DNA of 64,000 nucleotides, taken from the NCBI GenBank assembly GCA_030323885.1, contig CM059198.1, forward strand, positions 12,686,462 to 12,750,461, in the 5' to 3' direction. This DNA comes from Branchipolynoe longqiensis (Eukaryota; Annelida; Polychaeta; Phyllodocida; Polynoidae). Position numbers and translations under genes: made by a program. This document shows, piece by piece, positions 42,486 through 52,829 of this stretch (the stretch's first letter is position 1; every line of letters begins with the position of its first letter). Under the pieces are notes generated by a model. It made no database searches. It saw only the letters and a list, made by a program, of their open reading frames with translations, and was not told the DNA's origin.

Positions 42486-43056
42486 GGGCCATATGCAGGA
42501 CGCGGTGTCAGCTAGCCAAAACGCGTTTATATGGGATTTCTGTGTTAGCGCCGAAAAGTCGGTATGCGATGTTACAGTAACACGGCGCGTTTAAGGGTCG
42601 CCAACCTAACCCCGTTTCATATGACGTTTAAGGGCGGTGTTAGCGTAAGGTTGTGGCCAAATCTATTCAATGCTATTATATTTAACAGAATTAAATACGC
42701 AATAAGTGAAATTTTATCAATTTAACCATAAAAGCGAACCCTGATTAATGCTACCGCCGCATTGGCGGCGATATTAAGTGTCAAATCGACGAATGTAAAG
42801 TAAACAAATCACCGCGGTCGCGACCGCCGCGTCGACGTCGACATCCATACTGGCCGACGTCTACGCATTGGCGGCAATGTATTAGCGATTTATGGGTACA
42901 GACGCAGAGGGATTTCCCAAATCTATAAATAAATTCACGTTTAGCTATAATGAAAGTGCATACGACTTGACACAGTTCCCGACGTTGGTGATAGCTAAAT
43001 AGTAATAGGCTCTAACACCAAACCCCGCTAACACTGACTTCCGCATATGCCCCCAG
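42483..43056. mobile_element. Hairpin MITE, CAGGGGCC-ended family, copy 3
   Basis: Starts CAGGGGCCATATGC and ends GCATATGCCCCCAG. The core TTTAACAGAATTAAATACGC, ATTGGCGGCGATATTAA, GTAAACAAATCACCGC is diverged from copies 1 and 2. Confidence 0.7.
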
Positions 43057-43069
43057 GTGGGTAAGTGTA

Positions 43070-43210
43070 GTAGACTGCACTGACCTCTCAGGCAACGAAC
43101 CACACACGTAGGCATGGATTGAGTGTAAACGGGAGCCTAGATAGTGTAATGGTAGCCCTGGAATGGCAAGAAGTGTGGGTTCAAATTTCTCCTATGCGCA
43201 CTATTTGCCG
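43070..43210 (+). repeat. SINE-like family 1
   Basis: AGACTGCACTGACCTCTCAG, GTAGGCATGGATTGAGTG, GGGAGCCTAGATAGTGTAAT, GGCAAGAAGTGTGGGTTCAA (B box near 43181). Confidence 0.75.
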
Positions 43211-43506
43211 TGTTCATCAGCCCCACGACAATCTTACCAACCACTGCCACTCACCCCATGCGCACCGTGTATTCATGCTGTCGGCACTTGGTGTTATTAT
43301 TACAAGCAGACATCTGTCACCGCCGTGTCACCTCCCCCATGGGCCGCGTGAGCAGGTGCTCTTATTTACCCTACACTAATCCTACTAATGCATTGTGTCG
43401 ATGTGTAGATGGTCATGTTTTCACTTTAGCCTAAAATCATACAAACACACTTTTGACAATAATTAGGCCTATATGACTTGCTACCAAAAATAAAGAAAGA
43501 ATTAAT
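43211..43506. other. No gene recognised
   Basis: Overlapping short frames near 43119-43434 run through SINE sequence and are not protein-like. Confidence 0.4.
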
Positions 43507-44026
43507 TGTCACCATCGTGATGCGCGAAAAGGAAGAAAGCAAGGCGGGGGTGGGAAAAAGAGGCGTTTATTGAGGCGCCTCTGGCAACAGAGGGGTTATA
43601 CAGGGTAGATATCAGCAGTGGAAAACAAGGAAAATAAAGACGTAGGCAAGTAAGGTTCCGAGGAGCAGAACAAGGATAAATACAAAGGGGCTCATAAGGA
43701 GCAATGTCAGAGGTAAAAGAGTTCTGGTGAGGGGGGGGGGGGGCCGAGGAGCCCTCCGCCAGCTGAGAGGGAAGAGAGCAGAGAAAGGGCAGAGCGTGGA
43801 GGACGGCTGGAAGGCGAATGACTGAGGGAGGCCGGCGGGCGGCCTTATAAGGGCGGGCAGGAGGGCGATGACAGGTGAGGTGCGAAAGCAAGGCGGGGGG
43901 AGGGGGGAGGAAGAAAGCTGAGAGGCGGGCGTCGCGCGAGGTGAGAATGCTGCGCGACGACCGGGAAGGCGGGGGGAGGGTCTCTTCCTCTCCTCGCATC
44001 AAGCGCAATGCTTCGCATTGCGACCA
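43507..44026 (-). repeat. Possible solo LTR
   Basis: On the plus strand it runs from TGTCACCATCGTGATGCG to GCATTGCGACCA (TG...CA). On the minus strand it has a TATA-like CTTATAAGG in GC-rich context (about 43846-43856) and a downstream CAATAAACGCC (about 43565-43575), a promoter and polyadenylation layout typical of LTRs. The 168-aa Pro-rich antisense frame is compositional. No target duplication and no second copy, so tentative. Confidence 0.35.
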
Positions 44027-44029
44027 ATG

Positions 44030-44771
44030 TGGAAATCAAATATGTGAAGCTCAGGTTCAGAGAACGACCCATATATATGTATAATCGGTAATAACATCTT
44101 GCCGACTCAGTATGGCACTACTTGTGTTCGAATCATTACTACTATCACATGCATCGATATGATATTCTAAATTCAGCACCACATGATTTGACTCCAACTC
44201 ATATAGAATAAACACCATTATATAGCCGGAACGTTCATTTGTTTCTAACAGAAAGTCTTCATCGATCATTCTTCCCAATTATTGTCATCAATACTCAAAT
44301 TAATTTTCAAACAGAAATGCTAATTTTTCTATCAGATTAGCATATCACCACAACTATCATCATCAGCAGCAGTAGAAAAATCCATGTATTCATATTAGTT
44401 AATAAAAAGATATACTATAATATATCTGAGGTGTAATTAATAATACGAGTATCTATAACCAAAGGTTCCAAGTCTTATTCCAGTCCATGCGCTGTAATAA
44501 CATTGCACGTTTGTGATACAAAACTAACCTGCGGCTACCCCTACCGGCAGTCTGTAATCCACATCGACTACATTTTCTCTCGTCACACAAAAATACATCG
44601 AAAGATTCATACTACCCTTCGGACTACACACACTGCACAAAATTAATCTTCGCTACGACAAGTAGCACCTTGTATTATCATTAAAGCTGTAGTGCTGTGA
44701 TTGCTGTGTGGGAATAGAACTGACACCTATTAATGCAACAGTATGCCATACTACCATGTTATTTAAATGCG
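44030..44771. other. No gene recognised
   Basis: AT-rich unique sequence; no repeat or frame recognised. Confidence 0.4.
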
Positions 44772-45090
44772 CAGGGATGAAAGTGGTCCCCGGCTAAAAT
44801 CGCGGAAATCAGGCCGAGATTATTTCACCGATGATGAATTTCCGCGATAATGCGGATCTTCTCCCATAGACTTAGCGCTGAGAGGGAATCGCAGAAAATT
44901 GCCGGAAGTCAGGTTTCAACTAACCTTGTTGTGACTGTATCATCGGCCATACCTGACCCGCTCTTGGTTGGCTTAATGTTCTAGCAACATTTAAGGACAT
45001 AAGAATGGAATTCGAACCCCCCAAGTGTTGTCATATACTTCTCATTTTTAACATTTTTGTTTAACATTAATCGGAGATCTTTCATCCCTG
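44772..45090. mobile_element. CAGGGATG-ended DNA transposon, copy 2
   Basis: TIRs CAGGGATGAAAGTGGTCCCC and GGAGATCTTTCATCCCTG match the insert at 8530-8977. 319 bp. The interior has GCGGAAATC / TTTCCGCGATAATGCGG and a SINE-2-like remnant (GTTCTAGCAACATTTAAGGA). No clear 5-bp duplication here. Confidence 0.8.
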
Positions 45091-45106
45091 AATGTGATGG
45101 TTCCCC

Positions 45107-45911
45107 CTGGGGCCAAATGTATGAAGAACTTTTTATCGGCTCCGGTCTTAAGGGCGGCCGGTGGGTTAGCTAACATCGGTGTTGGTATATGTGTCACAGG
45201 AAATGTATGTGGCCAAAGCGTGGCTTGGTTAGCTAACCGATGCATTATTTATAGATTTGGGGAACCCCTCTGACACTGTTGTCGGCGAGCACCACAATTT
45301 AACAATATCGCCGCCGATACAGCAGCGGCAGTGACAGTGGCTACGCATACGTGAGCTGAAGCAATGCTATGTCTATGTGGAGCATTTATTTTTGCAAAAT
45401 AGATTTAAAAGATGTCATTGGGTCGATTAAAAATATCTTAATGCGTGATTGAAGAGGAAGATCCGAAGTATTTAATTTAACCTAAGAGCAATTTTCTCTG
45501 AAAGGATTAAAAACAGAGATAATATTGAAAGTTGGGGTATTTTGAGTGTCAGTGCCAGTGCCATCGGCGGCGATTTGTTCTGTTTACATTTGTCGATTCG
45601 ACAATATGAATATCGCCGCTGATGTAGCAGTTGCGTTAATATCGGTTCGATTTTAGAGTTAATTTAATGAAATTTCATGATTTGCACATGTAATTCTGTT
45701 AAATATGATCGCATGGAATAGATTTGGGCCTAATACTAGGTCCCGAACACCAACGGTAAACTTGATATGGCTTTGGGTTAGCGTAGACGACGTTAAACTC
45801 GCAGAGCTTCCCTAACCCGGCCACATACATACAGACTTTTCGCCGCTAACCCGAAGATCCCCGCTAACCACGTGTTTGGAGCGCTAACCCCGCTTCAAAC
45901 ATTTGGCCCAG
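45107..45911. mobile_element. Hairpin MITE, CAGGGGCC-ended family, copy 4, with nested foldback arm
   Basis: Ends CTGGGGCCAAATGTATGAAG and TTCAAACATTTGGCCCAG. The core arms contain CGGCGGCGATTTGTTCTGTT, GTTAAATATGATCGCATGGA. Interrupted at about 45355-45565 by a copy of the foldback arm known from 2190-2371 (AGCAATGCTATGTCTATG ... GTCAGTGCCAGTG). Confidence 0.75.
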
Positions 45912-46050
45912 GGGTCTGCTAAGGTTTGATTCCTTTCACTCGCCCACCATGGCGTCACATAACCAAGTGACCCACTAGGTGGCATGTAACCTCTCAGGTG
46001 GCAGTAGTGGGGGCAATCTGCCCAGGGAGCCCCCTCCGGCTAGCAGACTA

Positions 46051-46702
46051 TCACCTGTCACCATACATGGACAACAGTCATAAGCGCAGTCCCTACCGCC
46101 ACCTCGTGGTAGTGAAGGCCCGGTCACATACACCTTAGTGGATTCACCTGTCACCATACACCGGCAACAGTCCTCAGCGCAGTCCCTACCGCCACCTTGT
46201 GGTATTGAAGGCCTGGTCACATACACCTTAGTGGACTCGCCTGTCACCATACACGGGCAACAGTCGTCAGCGCAGTCCCTACTGCCACCGCGTGGTAGTG
46301 AAGGCCGGGTCACATACACCTTAGTGGACTCACCTGTCACCATACACGGGCAACAGTCGTCAGAGCAGTCTCTACCACCACCGCATGGTAGTGAAGGCCT
46401 GGCCACATACACCTTAGTGGACTCACCTGTCACCATACACGGGCAACAGTCGTCAGCGCAGTCCCTACTGCCACAGTGTGGTAGTGAAGGCCTGGCCAGA
46501 TATACCTTAGTGGACTCACCTGTCACCATACACGGGCAACAGTCGTCAGCGCAGTCCCTACCGCCACCGCATGGTAGTGAAGGCCCGGTCACATACACAT
46601 TAGTGGACTCACCTGTCACCATACACGGGCAACAGTCGTCAGCGCAGTCCCTACTGCCACCGCATGGTAGTGAAGGCCTGGCCACATACACCTTAGTGGA
46701 CG
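46051..46702. repeat. 93-bp tandem repeat containing a transposon end, about 7 units
   Basis: Each unit is CACCTGTCACCATACACGGG, CAACAGTCGTCAGCGCAGTC, CCTACCGCCACC.CGTGGTAG, TGA, then AGGCCCGGTCACATACACCT plus TAGTGGACT. The last part is the TIR of the MITE that begins at 46674. 93 bp is 31 codons, so both strands stay open (for example Cys-rich RDCADDCCPCMVTGE on -). I regard the frames as non-genic. Confidence 0.9.
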
Positions 46703-47208
46703 TAGTTAAACGTAGATAGAATAACATGGGTGAAATGTGCTGTCACTATGTTCAAATACTTTAAGGTATGGCAGGTTTTGGTTGATGACCCACCTAATGG
46801 TACGGATAAATATGTTACGCTACGGATCCCGGTATGTCCCAGTACGGATCGCGGTAAGTCCAACTACATTCAACTATGTTACCCTCCACTACGTTCAACT
46901 TTGTCCACTAACGCTATGTGACCATGGCAGAACAGCCAAGGTTTTGTGCAGGTCAAAGTACGCTAGGGTACGCTAGAGTACATTAAGAAGTACGCTAGAG
47001 TACGTTATCATCCCGGAGGCTAGGTCTGCCTCAAACATACCTCTCTTTTGAACATGTCCAAAGCTTAAATCGTAACTCACCGCCCACACACATTCTTATC
47101 ACGTTCTCATCATGGAGAAGTATGGATGCCGGTACAGTGCACTAGGTTGAACTATGTTAGCCTCCACTATGTTCAACTAAGTCCACTTATGTGTATGTGA
47201 CCGGGCCT
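46674..47208. mobile_element. Harbinger-like MITE
   Basis: TIRs AGGCCTGGCCACATACACCT (46674) and ATGTGTATGTGACCGGGCCT (to 47208), with extended inner similarity (TAGTGGACGTAGTTAAACG versus the reverse of GTTCAACTAAGTCCACTTA). Flanked by TGA at 46671-46673 and 47209-47211. 535 bp, non-coding, with internal short repeats (TACGCTAGAGTACG, TCCACTACGTTCAACT). End sequence resembles the MITE at 23253. Confidence 0.8.
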
Positions 47209-47211
47209 TGA

Positions 47212-47574
47212 GAGTCAAGTATGAATTACCCTAAACTATCTTTATTTATGTATTTATGACTGGAACACCAATGCTTTGGCATTGCAAAAATAATTATTCA
47301 GCTAATTAAAAACACTGAGCAAAAAGTAAACATGTGGTAACTAAGGCGAGCAGGCGTGTTCCATTATTGGTGTGGAACCGTGCAGTTCCAGGTAAGCCTC
47401 CTTGTTATTATTACAGCAATCTTTTACCTATCTTAAAGTTGTATAGTCCGATAGGTTTTGAGTTTCTGTCATTTTCTGAGATAAACATATTAGGGTGATC
47501 GTTATAATATACCCTACTTTCACTTGAAGTAACTTTTATTTTAAATAGCTAACTTTTGAGATATTTGAAGTGCA
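47212..47574. other. No gene recognised
   Basis: AT-rich; no feature besides proximity to the LINE fragment 3-prime side. Confidence 0.4.
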
Positions 47575-48693
47575 AACAAGCAGGTGCATGACCTTGCACT
47601 TATGTGCATTGAAACGTAGTTGCCACAGGTTGGCCCAGTCTTCAAGTGCAGTTAGGTATTTTTGTAGCGCCTGTTGATCTTCAGGGCTGTTAACCTCCAT
47701 ATACAGCTTCGTATCATCCGCAAACATCTGGATGAATGCATGGATGACCTCGGGCATGTCGTTAATGAAACATATGAACAGTAGTCCCAGAACACTTCCT
47801 TGCGGAATACCACTCAACACTAACGCTGCCAGGGATTTCACACCATTGATAACTACGTGCTGTATTCTTGCATGAAGGAAATCCTTGAACCAGGTCCATA
47901 GTTTTCCAGTAATACCGAAGCTCTTCATCTTCATGAGTAGGCTTTTGTGGGGCACACTGTCAAACGCTTTGGCAAAATCTAAGTACACTGAATCTATGTT
48001 GCTGTCATTGTCCAGTGCTTCTATCCATCTGTCTAGAACTGCCAGTATCTGGGTTACACAAGATCTCCCCTTGACAAAACCATGCTGGAACTTTGTCAAT
48101 AGTTGGTTCTGGACGAAATGGTGCATGATCTTATCACGTATATTATAGACTGCAGTGTTTTACATATGACTGAGGTTAAACTTACGGGTCGGTAATTTTT
48201 AGCCTGATGTCGGTCGCCTTTCTTGAAGATCGGGGACACATAGCCGATCTTCCAGCTTCTAGGTAGTTTCCCTTGGTCGATTGATCTTCTATATATATTG
48301 TACAGTGGTTCAGCTATTATAGTGTGTAGTTCTTTCAAGATTCTCGGGGATGCTCCATCCGGGCCTGCAGCTTTATTTGGATTCAATCTGGATAACTTAT
48401 TAGCTACCTCGTCTATGGTAAAATCTGTATCTTCCAAGATCACATCTGTTTTAGTATCTGGGATGTTTGGCATATTGGTTATGTCTTCTCTCGTAAAAAC
48501 TGAAGAGAAGAATTTATTTAACACTTCTGTTTGTCCTTATCTGTAGCGGTGAGACTGCCATCTTCTCTGGTAAGGTGTGCAATTCCGGATCTTGTCTTCA
48601 TCTTGGAGTTTGCATATCTGAAGAACGCCTTTGGGTTTTTCTTACATTCCTTGGCAAGTTTTTTCTCAAACTCCCTCTCTGCCTTCCCTAACT
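47575..48693 (-). pseudogene. CR1-like LINE, linker and RT fragment
   Basis: In the sense direction: FEKKLAKECKKNPKAFFRYA and SGIAHLTREDGSLTATDKDK, a frameshift, then VLNKFFSSVFTREDITNMPN, LNPNKAAGPDGASPRILKEL, YNIYRRSIDQGKLPRSWKIG, GDRHQAKNYRPVSLTSVICK (48524-48096). A second frame continues QHGFVKGRSCVTQILAVLDR, VYLDFAKAFDSVPHKSLLMK (catalytic Asp), SGIPQGSVLGLLFICFINDM and MFADDTKLY (FADD box intact), to LRFNAHKCKVMHL (48126-47575). Endonuclease and C-terminus are missing. One frameshift joins the two halves. Clearly CR1-like and younger than the 40.2-kb fragment. Confidence 0.9.
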
Positions 48694-48699
48694 ATTATC

Positions 48700-49480
48700 T
48701 GAAAGGAAATAGCATTCTTGTACTATATACGATGTACTTTATTACGCATAAAGCACTTTTGTTATATTGTAGATAGCAAATATTGCTTAATACAAATAAA
48801 AGAAAAATGCAAGCTAAGTGATAATGGTTTGAGTCATTTCCGTACCAAACATTTGGCGCCCCAATCGCGCGCATATAACGGGGTGGGTGCGCGAATCCCG
48901 AATACACGCAAATAATCGTACAATGAATATGATATTAATATTGGAATTGCTCCGTTCCTTTATATTATTATAATGCATTATAATACACATCTAGAAACTC
49001 ATTTCTAGTTCTGTTAATTTGTCTTATTTTTTCTAGCGCCATGACATTGGTATTCCATCCATATATTACATCAGCAAGAATCTACGCACACAATTTATAT
49101 GTAATAGTTTATCATATGGCTAATATGTTTTCTTAGCAGTGGAATATAGAGAGCATATTAATGGGTTTATCGGATATGTAGACCTTGTACTTGATGGATA
49201 TTACTTAATTATGGTAGATATTAATACGTTAGGTGTTAGCCAAGTGGTGAGTGTTATAGGTGGGTTACCTGTTCATGTAATTTTAATGTCATGTTGGGTC
49301 CTACTAATTGCCTGTCAGCTATTATTAGGGTAAGTAATATTTGCAGTCAGTGGGCGTTAAGTATTACTATGTAAACATTGGTTTGCGAGGAGAAGAAACC
49401 ACTGGTGTTTGAGTGTATCGGTAATACGTTAACTATTCCAGTCTATACAGGTGTGCATTCCCTACTCCTCCACTCTATCA
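48700..49480. other. No gene recognised
   Basis: AT-rich. A frame at 49139-49333 (VDLVLDGYYLIMVDINTLGV) is hydrophobic but short and unsupported. Confidence 0.4.
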
Positions 49481-49489
49481 CACCAAGTG

Positions 49490-49600
49490 GCAAGCACCGG
49501 ACGCGGTGCCCGAATCTGCAGAGCGCAGACTTCCCGTGCAATAGGTCGGGAGTTCAAAAGCCGGCCAAGTCAAACAAATGACTTGGTGGGTGCTCTCTGG
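49490..49600 (+). repeat. SINE family 2 head fragment (tRNA-like)
   Basis: CACCGGACGCGGTGCCCGAA, GCAGAGCG, GGTCGGGAGTTCAAAAGCCG (B-box region), AAGTCAAACAAATGACTTGG align with the head of the full copy at 13488-13575. Not a functional tRNA: the loops and stems do not close. Confidence 0.65.
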
Positions 49601-49884
49601 GAGTGGTTCAGCCGTCGATCATCGGTGAGTGGTGGGTGGCTCGGTGCAGACATCAGGGTGGCAACGTGTGCGGAACGTGTTAGTTTCAGGTAGTTTACAC
49701 AAGGTGGCGCCACCGCCGGGGACCAAGGTTAAGTGTGTAGGTGTGATTGTGCAGTCGCCTTTCACCGATATTACCTATGCCCTGACAATTAAACAGCAAT
49801 ACACTCATTAAGCATTCATGATAATCAAAAATAAAATATGTCTGTAAAAATACATGATATATTTTGTTTGCTTATTGGGGATTT

Positions 49885-50135
49885 GCGTCATAGCAACATC
49901 TAAGGTCATATCAGGATGAATATCGAATTGTGACAACATGCACTCATGGTAATTTTATAGTGCCGCCCCACTATGAGACCAGGCCGACACAACACAATTT
50001 CCCACTCATTCACATTATCCTGATACTGAGCTAACCGGTTCTTGCCATATCCTGGTAATGCTGAGCACCAGGCTGGGTAGTGACAAGTATATATGGTGTA
50101 CGTCATTGGTTTGGCTTGGTCGGGATTCAAACTCC
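49885..50135 (-). repeat. SINE family 2, long copy
   Basis: GCAACATCTAAGGTCATATC, ATGCACTCATGGTAATTTTA, CTGAGCTAACCGGTTCTTGC, ATATCCTGGTAATGCTGAGC, TCGGGATTCAAACTCC at its B box. Confidence 0.85.
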
Positions 50136-50245
50136 TCCCAGTGGGACTGCACTATAAAGTCACCACGAGTGCGCATTGCAACAAGTCGCTACCTCCCCTG
50201 ATATGACCTTAGATGCCACGAGGACATGAAACCCCAACAAGCACT
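50136..50245 (+). repeat. SINE family 2, inverted 3-prime fragment
   Basis: CCCAGTGGGACTGCACTATA, AAGTCACCACGAGTGCGCAT, CCCCTGATATGACCTTAGAT, GAGGACATGAAACCCCAACA. Directly adjacent and opposite to the preceding copy, so the pair forms an inverted repeat with a 100-bp stem. Confidence 0.8.
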
Positions 50246-51024
50246 TCAAAAACTCCACTGATAGTTCCAATTGCCAACATACTCTGCCAGAATGCCAAGT
50301 AATCATAGTGTAATACTCCGGCGAATGAATCCCCCCCCCCCCCCGGCCTTAACCATGGGAACCATCGGGTGCAGCACAGTCTAGGCTTTTAAAATATGCT
50401 GCCATACAATTAATCGTTTAGTTACCATATGACGTAATATTGATACGTATACTTATAAAGAAATAGTTTAATATTGTTGTTGGCATGAACATCCCATTTT
50501 GAGTTGCTATTTGGTTTACCTCCTAAACATGTACTATATTGTTAAAATCATTGTCATTGTCATATCAATCATTGTCATATCATTGTCATTGGGGGACCAT
50601 TAACCTAAAAGTAGCTAATTCCAATGCAAGCAGGAAGAAGAGTAACAGCCTAATGGAAACAATTGTATCAGAAGGTATCCAGATAGACCAAGCCGAACTC
50701 AGGGCTGACATCCAGGTGAGTGGCCCGGCAGACAACCGCAATCCCTCTGGTGTTGGAACTGGGGATCTCTCTCCCCCTGGTGTGTGTAGCAGGAACTAAA
50801 AAGGCGTGCCCACACACCGGGGCATTACATAATTAATATGATTAAGTAAGGGAGTCATAGGCTTAAGCAGAAACAAAGTCAATTAAATTGATCTGCGTTG
50901 ATTCCCTTCTATGTCAACACAATTGCTTACTTAATCACTAATATCTAAGTTAGATTTGGTAGATCATATCATATCAAGGTAATTATTTGGCTAAGATAAT
51001 TCGATGATTTCCCCAGACCGTAGT
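50246..51024. other. No gene recognised
   Basis: C-run at 50329-50344. Short repeat CATTGTCATATCA around 50550-50590. The 86-aa frame at 50539 is unsupported. Confidence 0.4.
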
Positions 51025-51290
51025 ACTAGTAGTATGCACTGACCCACCCTACAAGGAAACCACAAAGACTGGTAGTATATAGGGATAGGGTGGTTTGTTT
51101 TTTGTTTTATGTCCTAACAACATCTAAGGTCATATCAGGACGGTTCCCGAAAGTGTGCACTCATGGCGATGTTATAATGCTGCCCCACTGGGAGACCAAG
51201 CAGCCAGCACCATGACCTGATATCCCACTCAGTATCATTATCCTGTAACAACAAGTATGAATTGTATAAGTCAGTCTATGCCACCTGGCC
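51025..51290 (-). repeat. SINE family 1 scrap followed by SINE family 2 copy
   Basis: 51025-51090 has AGTATGCACTGACCCACCCT (family 1, forward). 51100-51290 is family 2 reversed: TTTTATGTCCTAACAACATC, TAAGGTCATATCAGGACGG, CACTCATGGCGATG, GACCTGATATCCCACTCAGT. Confidence 0.75.
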
Positions 51291-51857
51291 TTTCGCTGCT
51301 GTGCTGTGGGTAACCCTGGGATATGTCTCTGTAGAGTAGACTGGACATCCAGCGCTGTTAAAGCATGTGGCTAATATATTCCAGGAAACATTTTCACTCT
51401 GCTTTTCTTCAGATTCCATTCTGCTGGAGGTGCGTTGGCATCAGGTTTCATTGGTAGATGACTCTAAGGGTTAGGCACAAACCAATAAGCAATACCAAGA
51501 GCGATGTGACGTAAAGCCAGCCAGCAACAATTAAACAGTGTTTTATAGAATACTCTATTGCAACCAGCAATTAGCAAATTAGGGAACATTAAAGAGTAGC
51601 TGGTAATGTAGCCCATCAATCATGGAGCAAAGCATGCTCTACTTGAATGTAGCTAGCAAGCACAATACAATATGCTGTATGTTAATGTAAACGGTAACAG
51701 GATAATTGTTTGCTAACATTGCGCAGTATAATATTATTAATACACACCGTAGCAAACAAAGCAACAAATGAGACACAAGACATTTGATATATATATAGTT
51801 GGATGAGTAATTCCTTTGGCTGGTACCTCTAAAAGGCCCAAACCCACCCCAAACCAG
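51291..51857. other. Probable 3-prime flank of YR element 3, no gene
   Basis: AT-rich, with TGATATATATATAG near 51785 just after the recombinase stop, similar in position and composition to B1 of element 1 but not alignable by eye. Confidence 0.35.
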
Positions 51858-52829
51858 CTAGTTATGACCTCCCGCTGACAATATTTTGGCCACCCGAAGG
51901 TCCCTTGATAGTCTCTCCTGAAGAGACGCCCTCAGGTACTCAAACACTGCGTCTGACTTCCAATCCCCCCTTTCTTTTATTTCGAGTATCGATACACCAC
52001 ATAGTCGTAGGATAGTGGCTCCACCCCTCCTCAGGCTGTGTGTGGAGAATTCCACTGGGTTCATACCCGCCCGCCCACATAATAACCTTATTGATGTTAA
52101 GTAAAAAGAATAAGGCATCGATACCGAACTAGCCCCTTTGGGCAGCTTGAATGCATGGGCGTTTCCCCCGGCTTCCACCTCCCAGAAATGTTCTCTCACC
52201 CAGTATACGGCGCACAGCGCCCGGTCTGCTACTTTCGACACTGGTATTAGGTGGACGCGTTCTCTGTACTGTATTGTCTTCGACTTCCAGACCCTTACCA
52301 TCATACCCCACTCATAGAATGCGAAATCCGATCTTAGTAGTGTCGCATCCGACTCTGAAACATGACATTTACGTAGCAATGCCCTGAAAGAGACCAGCAT
52401 GGCCGCCCTCAATGCTACATGCCCCCATGTGTTCAGCATCATGTTAAAAATTGACCTTAGATGTTTAGGTAATAGAGGTGCTGCCTGCCTCGGCATGTCA
52501 CCCAAAATCCTACGGATCCCTGCCAAGCACTTCTTTAACCTGTGACTAGTGCAGTCGATAGGACACATGCCCAGATCTTTCAGGTGGTTGCTGAGTGCAC
52601 TCAGGTACTGCCTAATTGAATTATAGCACATGCGTTTTGCTAGAAAAGATATGTACATACACATTTGAGATGAAGAACATGGATATGGTGATAATTGTTC
52701 AGCAAATATTTCACAAAACTCAAGATATGCTTTAATTTGTTCAGATCTAGTTAATTTTGTTGACTCCACGTAGTGGGTGTCCTCGTATCGACCACACTCC
52801 AGCCCTAGCCGTGCCCAATCTGGAATCAA
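51858..52829 (-). CDS. Intact tyrosine recombinase of YR element 3
   Basis: 323 residues with no stop. N-terminal core-binding domain (SEQIKAYLEFCEIFAEQLSP, MYISFLAKRMCYNSIRQYLS). Catalytic domain with all expected residues: LVSFRALLRKCHVSESDATL (first Arg), VRVWKSKTIQYRERVHLIPV (Lys candidate), STHSLRRGGATILRL (HxxR), ERGDWKSDAVFEYLRASL (Trp and candidate nucleophile Tyr). The frame overlaps the RNase H stop (TTGA), so the first codon is uncertain: TTG in the track, or a downstream ATG. Probably joins circular element DNA to a target in the family. The best-preserved recombinase in the window. Confidence 0.9.
   Translation of the reverse strand: MIPDWARLGLECGRYEDTHYVESTKLTRSEQIKAYLEFCEIFAEQLSPYPCSSSQMCMYISFLAKRMCYNSIRQYLSALSNHLKDLGMCPIDCTSHRLKKCLAGIRRILGDMPRQAAPLLPKHLRSIFNMMLNTWGHVALRAAMLVSFRALLRKCHVSESDATLLRSDFAFYEWGMMVRVWKSKTIQYRERVHLIPVSKVADRALCAVYWVREHFWEVEAGGNAHAFKLPKGASSVSMPYSFYLTSIRLLCGRAGMNPVEFSTHSLRRGGATILRLCGVSILEIKERGDWKSDAVFEYLRASLQERLSRDLRVAKILSAGGHN

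Noticed and set aside
43502..44008. 168-residue Pro-rich frame
   Set aside because: GC-rich LTR-like sequence; composition explains it.
45975..46727. 250-residue Cys-rich minus-strand frame (CADDCCPC repeats) as a secreted Cys-rich protein
   Set aside because: It is the antisense of a 93-bp tandem array made from a MITE end plus flank; the opposite strand is open too and there is no signal peptide or start context.
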